From positions 124,001 to 188,000 of the forward strand of contig JAWWOW010000012.1 in assembly GCA_033851265.1 (NCBI GenBank): a DNA stretch of 64,000 nucleotides, given 5' to 3'. The notes under the pieces are model-generated. The model did no database searches. It saw only the letters and a list, made by a program, of their open reading frames with translations, and was not told where the DNA came from. Of this stretch, positions 59,954 to 64,000 are shown one piece after another (positions within the stretch are counted from its first letter, which is position 1; each line of letters begins with the position of its first letter). Source of the stretch: JAWWOW01 sp033851265. GTDB lineage: Bacteria > Actinomycetota > Actinomycetes > JAWWOW01. The position numbers were made by a program, and so were the translations under genes.

Positions 59954-61378
59954 TCAGCGGCGCAACGCGTGCTTGAGGACCTTGCCCATCGCGTTGCGGG
60001 GGAGCGCCTTGACGAGGCGGATGTCTCGCGGGCGCTTGTACGGCGCCAGCAGCCCGGCGGCGTGCGCATCGAGCACTGCGACGTCGACACCGTCGCTGAC
60101 CACGAACGCGACAATGCGTTCGCCGAGGTCGTCGTCGGGCTCAGCGATGACTGCTGCCTCGGACACTGCGGGGTGTGCCAGCAGTGCTGCCTCGACCTCG
60201 CCGGCACCGACCCGATGGCCGCCGGTCATGATCAGATCCGTTGCCCGCCGACCGACGATGCGCAGCAGGCCATCGTCATCGAGCGACCCGAGATCTCCCG
60301 ATCGCAGCCAGCCGTCGCTGGTCATCACGGCAGCCGTCGCGTCCGGTCGTCCGTAGTACCCGGAAAAGAGGGTTGGTCCGCTGAGTTCGATCTCGCCCAT
60401 GCCTTCGTCCACGTCCGCGAGTCGTATGCCGACACCTGACAGCGCCCGCCCAACGGATCCTGGTGCACTGGGTTGATCGGCCCGGGCTCCCGCCACGATC
60501 AACGCCTCGGTCAGCCCGTATCGCTCGACCAGTCCGTGGCCGGTCAGTGCCAAGACCGCGTCGTACACCGGTTTTGGCAGCCCCGCTGACCCGGATACCA
60601 GCAGCCGCGCCGACGACAATCGCTTCGCGGACTCCGGCTCCGCTGCGATCCGCGACCACATCGTCGGTACGCCGAACACCATCGTGCCGTCGGCGTCAGC
60701 GATCGCCGCCGGAGAAAACGTGCCGGGATGACGCAACGACGACCCGAAGCGCAATGGCCCGAGGACACCGAGCACCAGCCCGTGCACATGGAAGAGCGGC
60801 AACGCATGCACGAGTACGTCGTCAGCACTCCATGACCACGCATCCGCAAGCCCGTCCAGACTGGCTGCGATCGCGCGACGCGACAGGACCACACCTTTGG
60901 GTGGACCGGTCGTTCCCGACGTGTACATCAATAAGGCGGGTGCTTCGCTGTCGTCAGGCTCGGGCGGAAGGTCGGCGAGGTGACCGCGTGGCTCAGCAAC
61001 AGGCAGCCCGCCAACTGGCGGCGGCAGGATCGCGAACTCGGGCGCGAACACCAGCTGCGGGCGGCTGTCGTTGACGACGTGCGCGAGCTCGGCTGGCGCC
61101 GACCGAGGATCCAGCGGGATCGCGATACCTCCCGCCGCCAAGACGCCGGCGACGGCGATGCATGTGTCGAGACTCGGCGTCGCCCATACTGCGACGCGTT
61201 GGGCCGTTGCGACACGGGAGGCAACGCCACCGACGGCGCCGGCCAGATCGTCGCCCGCCAACTCGCGATCGGCCACCCGAAGTGCGCTACTGGTCAGTCC
61301 AGGCAACAGACCTGCGGACGCAGTCACGTGTTGACGGTAGCGGTCCAACGCAAGCCCGCCGACTACGATTCTGCTCAT
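59954..61378 (-). CDS. Acyl-CoA synthetase / AMP-dependent ligase
   Basis: A 474-aa ANL-superfamily enzyme. Motifs: P-loop LLMYTSGTTGPPKGVVLSRR, HALPLFHVHGLVLG, the adenylate motif VERYGLTEALIVAG, SDGWLRSGDLGSLDDDG and the C-terminal Lys region KALPRNAMGKVLKHALR. It activates a carboxylic acid (fatty or malonyl-like) to acyl-AMP and then to CoA thioester. The start is uncertain: ATG 61378 overlaps the divergent mshC start, while GTG 61327 would give 457 aa and a normal spacer. Confidence 0.88.
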   Translation of the reverse strand: MSRIVVGGLALDRYRQHVTASAGLLPGLTSSALRVADRELAGDDLAGAVGGVASRVATAQRVAVWATPSLDTCIAVAGVLAAGGIAIPLDPRSAPAELAHVVNDSRPQLVFAPEFAILPPPVGGLPVAEPRGHLADLPPEPDDSEAPALLMYTSGTTGPPKGVVLSRRAIAASLDGLADAWSWSADDVLVHALPLFHVHGLVLGVLGPLRFGSSLRHPGTFSPAAIADADGTMVFGVPTMWSRIAAEPESAKRLSSARLLVSGSAGLPKPVYDAVLALTGHGLVERYGLTEALIVAGARADQPSAPGSVGRALSGVGIRLADVDEGMGEIELSGPTLFSGYYGRPDATAAVMTSDGWLRSGDLGSLDDDGLLRIVGRRATDLIMTGGHRVGAGEVEAALLAHPAVSEAAVIAEPDDDLGERIVAFVVSDGVDVAVLDAHAAGLLAPYKRPRDIRLVKALPRNAMGKVLKHALRR

Positions 61379-62615
61379 GGACGCGTGGGCAGCACCGGAG
61401 CTGCCGGCCCTCCCTGGCCACGGTGTACCCCTCCGCATCCACGACACTGGCAGCGACCGACTGGTGTCGACGAGTCCAGGACCGACGGCGCTTCTCTATG
61501 TCTGCGGCATCACTCCGTACGACGCGACTCACCTGGGCCACGCCGCGACATACATCGCCTTCGATCTTCTGCAGCGGGTGTGGCGCGACGGCGGGCACGA
61601 TGTGCACTACGTGCAGAACGTCACGGATATCGACGACCCCTTGCTCGAACGCGCGGCCGCGACCGGCGACGACTGGGCCGACCTCGCGCAGCGCGAGACG
61701 CAACTCTTCCGCGAGGACATGACGGCGCTCGGGGTCATTCCACCCACCGAGTACGTCGGCGCTGTCGAGGCGATCCCTCGAATCGTCTCGCTGATCGAAC
61801 GGCTGCGCGATCGCGGCGCGGCCTACACCCTGGACGGCGACGAGCACCTCGATCTCTACTTCCCGGTCGCTGCCGATCCGCGGTTCGGTGCCGTAGCCAA
61901 CCTCGACACCGCGGAGATGATCCGGCTGTCCGCGGAACGTGGCGGTGACCCGGATCGGCCGGGCAAGAAGGACCCGCTCGACTGCCTGCTGTGGCAGGTG
62001 CAACGGCCCGGCGAGCCGGCGTGGGAGTCGCCGTTCGGGTCCGGTCGTCCCGGTTGGCACGTCGAGTGCACCGCCATCGCCCTCGACCTGCTCGGTGACA
62101 CGATCGACGTAATGGGTGGTGGTCGCGACCTGGCGTTCCCCCATCACGAGCTGGGTGCGTCCGAGGCGCACGCGGCGACCGGCACGCAGCCCTTCGCGCG
62201 GGCGTACGTACATGCCGGCCTGGTCGGGCTGAACGGCGAGAAGATGTCGAAGTCCAAAGGCAACCTCGTCTTCGTGTCCACGTTGCTGGCCGGGGGCGCT
62301 GATCCGATGGCCGTCCGTCTGGCGCTCCTCGCTCACCACTACCGCGACGATTGGGAGTGGACCGACGACCAACTCATTACGGCGAGCGAGCGGCTTGCGC
62401 AATGGCGTGCCGCTGTGTCGGCCGACGTCGGGCCACCTGCAGAGCAACTCCTCGCCGACGTCCGCCGCCAACTCGCCGACGACCTGCAGGCACCACTTGC
62501 GTTGGCCGCGGTTGACCGATGGGCAGCGGAGGTACGCAACGGTCGTGGTGACGACATCGCCGCGCCGGGCTTGGTGCGGGACCTCGTGCTGGCGCTGCTC
62601 GGCGTACGGCTATGA
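61377..62615 (+). CDS. mshC: Cysteine:1D-myo-inosityl 2-amino-2-deoxy-alpha-D-glucopyranoside ligase MshC
   Basis: A 412-aa enzyme of the CysS family. The start MDAWAAPELPALPGHG matches the mycobacterial one (MxxW, then P, then LPG). ATP and Cys-binding features: LLYVCGITPYDATHLGHAAT, YVQNVTDIDDPLLERA, RPGWHVECTAIALD, FPHHELGASEAHAATG and the KMSKS loop (GEKMSKSKGNLVFV). It joins cysteine to GlcN-Ins, the third step of mycothiol synthesis. Cys in YVCG and the His residues of the zinc site are present. It is followed by a methyltransferase with an ATGA overlap. Confidence 0.96.
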   Translation: MDAWAAPELPALPGHGVPLRIHDTGSDRLVSTSPGPTALLYVCGITPYDATHLGHAATYIAFDLLQRVWRDGGHDVHYVQNVTDIDDPLLERAAATGDDWADLAQRETQLFREDMTALGVIPPTEYVGAVEAIPRIVSLIERLRDRGAAYTLDGDEHLDLYFPVAADPRFGAVANLDTAEMIRLSAERGGDPDRPGKKDPLDCLLWQVQRPGEPAWESPFGSGRPGWHVECTAIALDLLGDTIDVMGGGRDLAFPHHELGASEAHAATGTQPFARAYVHAGLVGLNGEKMSKSKGNLVFVSTLLAGGADPMAVRLALLAHHYRDDWEWTDDQLITASERLAQWRAAVSADVGPPAEQLLADVRRQLADDLQAPLALAAVDRWAAEVRNGRGDDIAAPGLVRDLVLALLGVRL

Positions 62616-63421
62616 GTGAGCTCAATCGCGCATGGTGGGACGAGCGTGCCGCCTTGCACGGTCAGGACGGCCGCGTCTATGACACGTCGGAGTTCATCAA
62701 TGGCCGGTCAACACTGAAGACGGCCGACTACGCGCTCGCTGGCGACGTCACCGACCTCGACCTGATCCATCTGCAATGCCACACCGGCATGGACACCTTG
62801 TCGTGGCTGCGGAGCGGTGCGCGTTCGGTGACCGGCGTCGACTTCTCGGCAGTCGCGACGAAGAAGGCCATCGACACCGCAACGGCGGCCGGGCTAGCCG
62901 ACCGCGCGACGTTCGTGACATCGGACATCCTCGACGTTCCGAAGGAGCTACACGGCCGATTCGATGTCGCATTCGCGAGTATCGGCGTGCTCTGCTGGAT
63001 CGAGGACATCGACGGGTGGATGCGCACGGCGTACGCCGTCTTACGTCCGGGTGGCCACCTCGCACTCCGCGATTTGCATCCCCTCTGGAACATGACCGAC
63101 TCCCTCGACCCATTGCGGCTTGACTTCCCCTACGTCAACACCGGTCCGAAGACGTTCAGCGCTACCGGTTCGTACGCCGCACCCGCGGCCGACACCAAGC
63201 ACAACGAAACCGTCGAGTGGGCGCATTCGCTCGGCGAGATCGTCACCGCGGCGATCGCAAGCGGGCTCGTCATCGAGCAGCTGCAGGAGTACGTCGAGGT
63301 TGAGTCGGACGGCTCGGACGAGCTGACTCGCGACGAGGACGGGCTGTTCCGGTGGAGACTCACCGACCAGCTCTTGCCGATTGAGTTCGGGCTGCGCGCA
63401 CGGAAGCCAGCTATGCAGTGA
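62612..63421 (+). CDS. Class I SAM-dependent methyltransferase
   Basis: A 269-aa protein starting on the mshC stop. The SAM region is LIHLQCHTGMDTLSWLRSGA, then SVTGVDFSAVATKKAIDTA; the motif I glycines are partly replaced (HTGMDT), as in the actinobacterial relatives of this kind. FDVAFASIGVLCWIEDIDGW and VLRPGGHLALRDLHPLWN complete the fold. The substrate is unknown; the link to mshC is by position only. Confidence 0.85.
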   Translation: MSELNRAWWDERAALHGQDGRVYDTSEFINGRSTLKTADYALAGDVTDLDLIHLQCHTGMDTLSWLRSGARSVTGVDFSAVATKKAIDTATAAGLADRATFVTSDILDVPKELHGRFDVAFASIGVLCWIEDIDGWMRTAYAVLRPGGHLALRDLHPLWNMTDSLDPLRLDFPYVNTGPKTFSATGSYAAPAADTKHNETVEWAHSLGEIVTAAIASGLVIEQLQEYVEVESDGSDELTRDEDGLFRWRLTDQLLPIEFGLRARKPAMQ

Positions 63422-64000
63422 CGGCGAAGGGGGAGAGCGTCTGGTGGGGCACGCCATCGCAATTGATGCTGACCGATGACCCTGGCTCAGTTCGGCTGGG
63501 CCGCAAGTTCGTTGCGGACCATGTCGTGCCGGGATCGCTTCGTCACGACACGGAGCTCGTCGCGAGCGAGTTGCTCGCGAATGCGTATCAACACGCAGCG
63601 CCACCCGTGCTCGTCCGCGTGCTGGCGAGCGAGGACCGAGTTCGGATCGAGGTGCAGGACGCCAGCCCACGGCCACCGGTGCGTGCTCTCGTCAGTGAAG
63701 AGAACATGACGGGCCGAGGCTTGGCACTCGTGGAAGCCCTGAGCGAGCGGTGGGGCTTTCGACCCGAGGAAGGCGGTGGCAAGTCGGTATGGGCGGAGCT
63801 GACGGCCGCCGAGGACACGCCAGTCGATGACGACAACGTCGGCGTCGATGAGTTGATCGCAGCGTGGAGCCTGGACGAGGACTCAGCCGAGGAGCTGTTC
63901 ACGGTGAGCCTCGCTGACGTGCCGACCGATCTGCTCCTGTCTGCCAAGGCCCACATCGACAACCTGGTTCGAGAGTTCTCCTTGGCCGCTGCCGGCGCGG
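63418..64000 (+). CDS. HATPase anti-sigma/SpoIIE-type kinase, 3' end outside window
   Basis: A GTG at 63418 overlaps the methyltransferase stop (GTGA) and opens a frame running off the end (194 codons seen). The N-box ELVASELLANAYQHAAPP and G-box MTGRGLALVEALSERWGF, then KSVWAELTAAED, mark a histidine-kinase-like ATPase of the RsbW/anti-sigma type. Beyond about residue 125 an acidic region begins (DTPVDDDNVGVDELI), so further domains, perhaps a phosphatase, lie past the window. It probably controls a sigma factor by partner switching. Confidence 0.85.
   Translation, partial: MTAKGESVWWGTPSQLMLTDDPGSVRLGRKFVADHVVPGSLRHDTELVASELLANAYQHAAPPVLVRVLASEDRVRIEVQDASPRPPVRALVSEENMTGRGLALVEALSERWGFRPEEGGGKSVWAELTAAEDTPVDDDNVGVDELIAAWSLDEDSAEELFTVSLADVPTDLLLSAKAHIDNLVREFSLAAAGA

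Overview
The window is high-GC DNA from an actinomycete. It carries mshC, the cysteine ligase of mycothiol synthesis, with its usual companions (phosphoglycerate-mutase-like protein, DUF3090, SCO1664-like). It also has a SigE-family ECF sigma factor, an LLM-class F420-type oxidoreductase, DUF5703, DUF5522 and many GTG starts with 4-nt ATGA/GTGA overlaps. I cannot name the genus.

Layout. (1) 1-8.6 kb: a stress operon, dnaK (cut by the window edge)-grpE-cbpA-cbpM-clpB-thioredoxin-UBP zinc finger-cNMP/thioredoxin-reductase-like fusion-membrane ClpP-like protease. (2) 8.6-23.2 kb: regulators and metabolic genes: a LuxR regulator, a MarR-controlled PAP2/NDH-like operon, a phosphoribosyltransferase-erythromycin esterase fusion, a PAS-PAS-GGDEF-EAL protein, two small exported proteins, an aldo/keto reductase and DUF1275. 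(3) 23.2-31 kb: an accessory-looking stretch with gene remnants, a HicA/HicB toxin-antitoxin pair, chromate transporter chrA bordered by repeats, a NarL-type two-component system and a hydrolase-adenylate cyclase fusion. (4) 31,008-39,854: an 8.8-kb integrative element in the 3' end of tRNA-Leu(GAG). A 24-bp direct repeat bounds it. It has a tyrosine integrase, an excisionase, paired arm-type repeats inside both ends, and a defence cargo: a 924-aa SIR2 protein with a PIN-like region, and a DPPY methyltransferase converging on a PD-(D/E)XK nuclease. (5) 40-64 kb: core genome again: ECF sigma/anti-sigma, M20 peptidase, a neocarzinostatin-like lipoprotein, a peptide ABC transporter operon, secreted proteins, RecD2-like helicase, oxidoreductases, CorA, the mycothiol cluster, a methyltransferase and an anti-sigma-type kinase running off the end.

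How they work together. The first operon joins protein disaggregation (DnaK/GrpE/CbpA/ClpB) with thiol redox and proteolysis functions. The tRNA element is the most striking part: its mobility module sits beside the tRNA, and its interior holds two independent anti-phage functions, an NAD-depleting candidate and a restriction-modification candidate. No CRISPR array or rRNA gene was seen. Function calls rest on motifs and recalled family knowledge, not on database searches.
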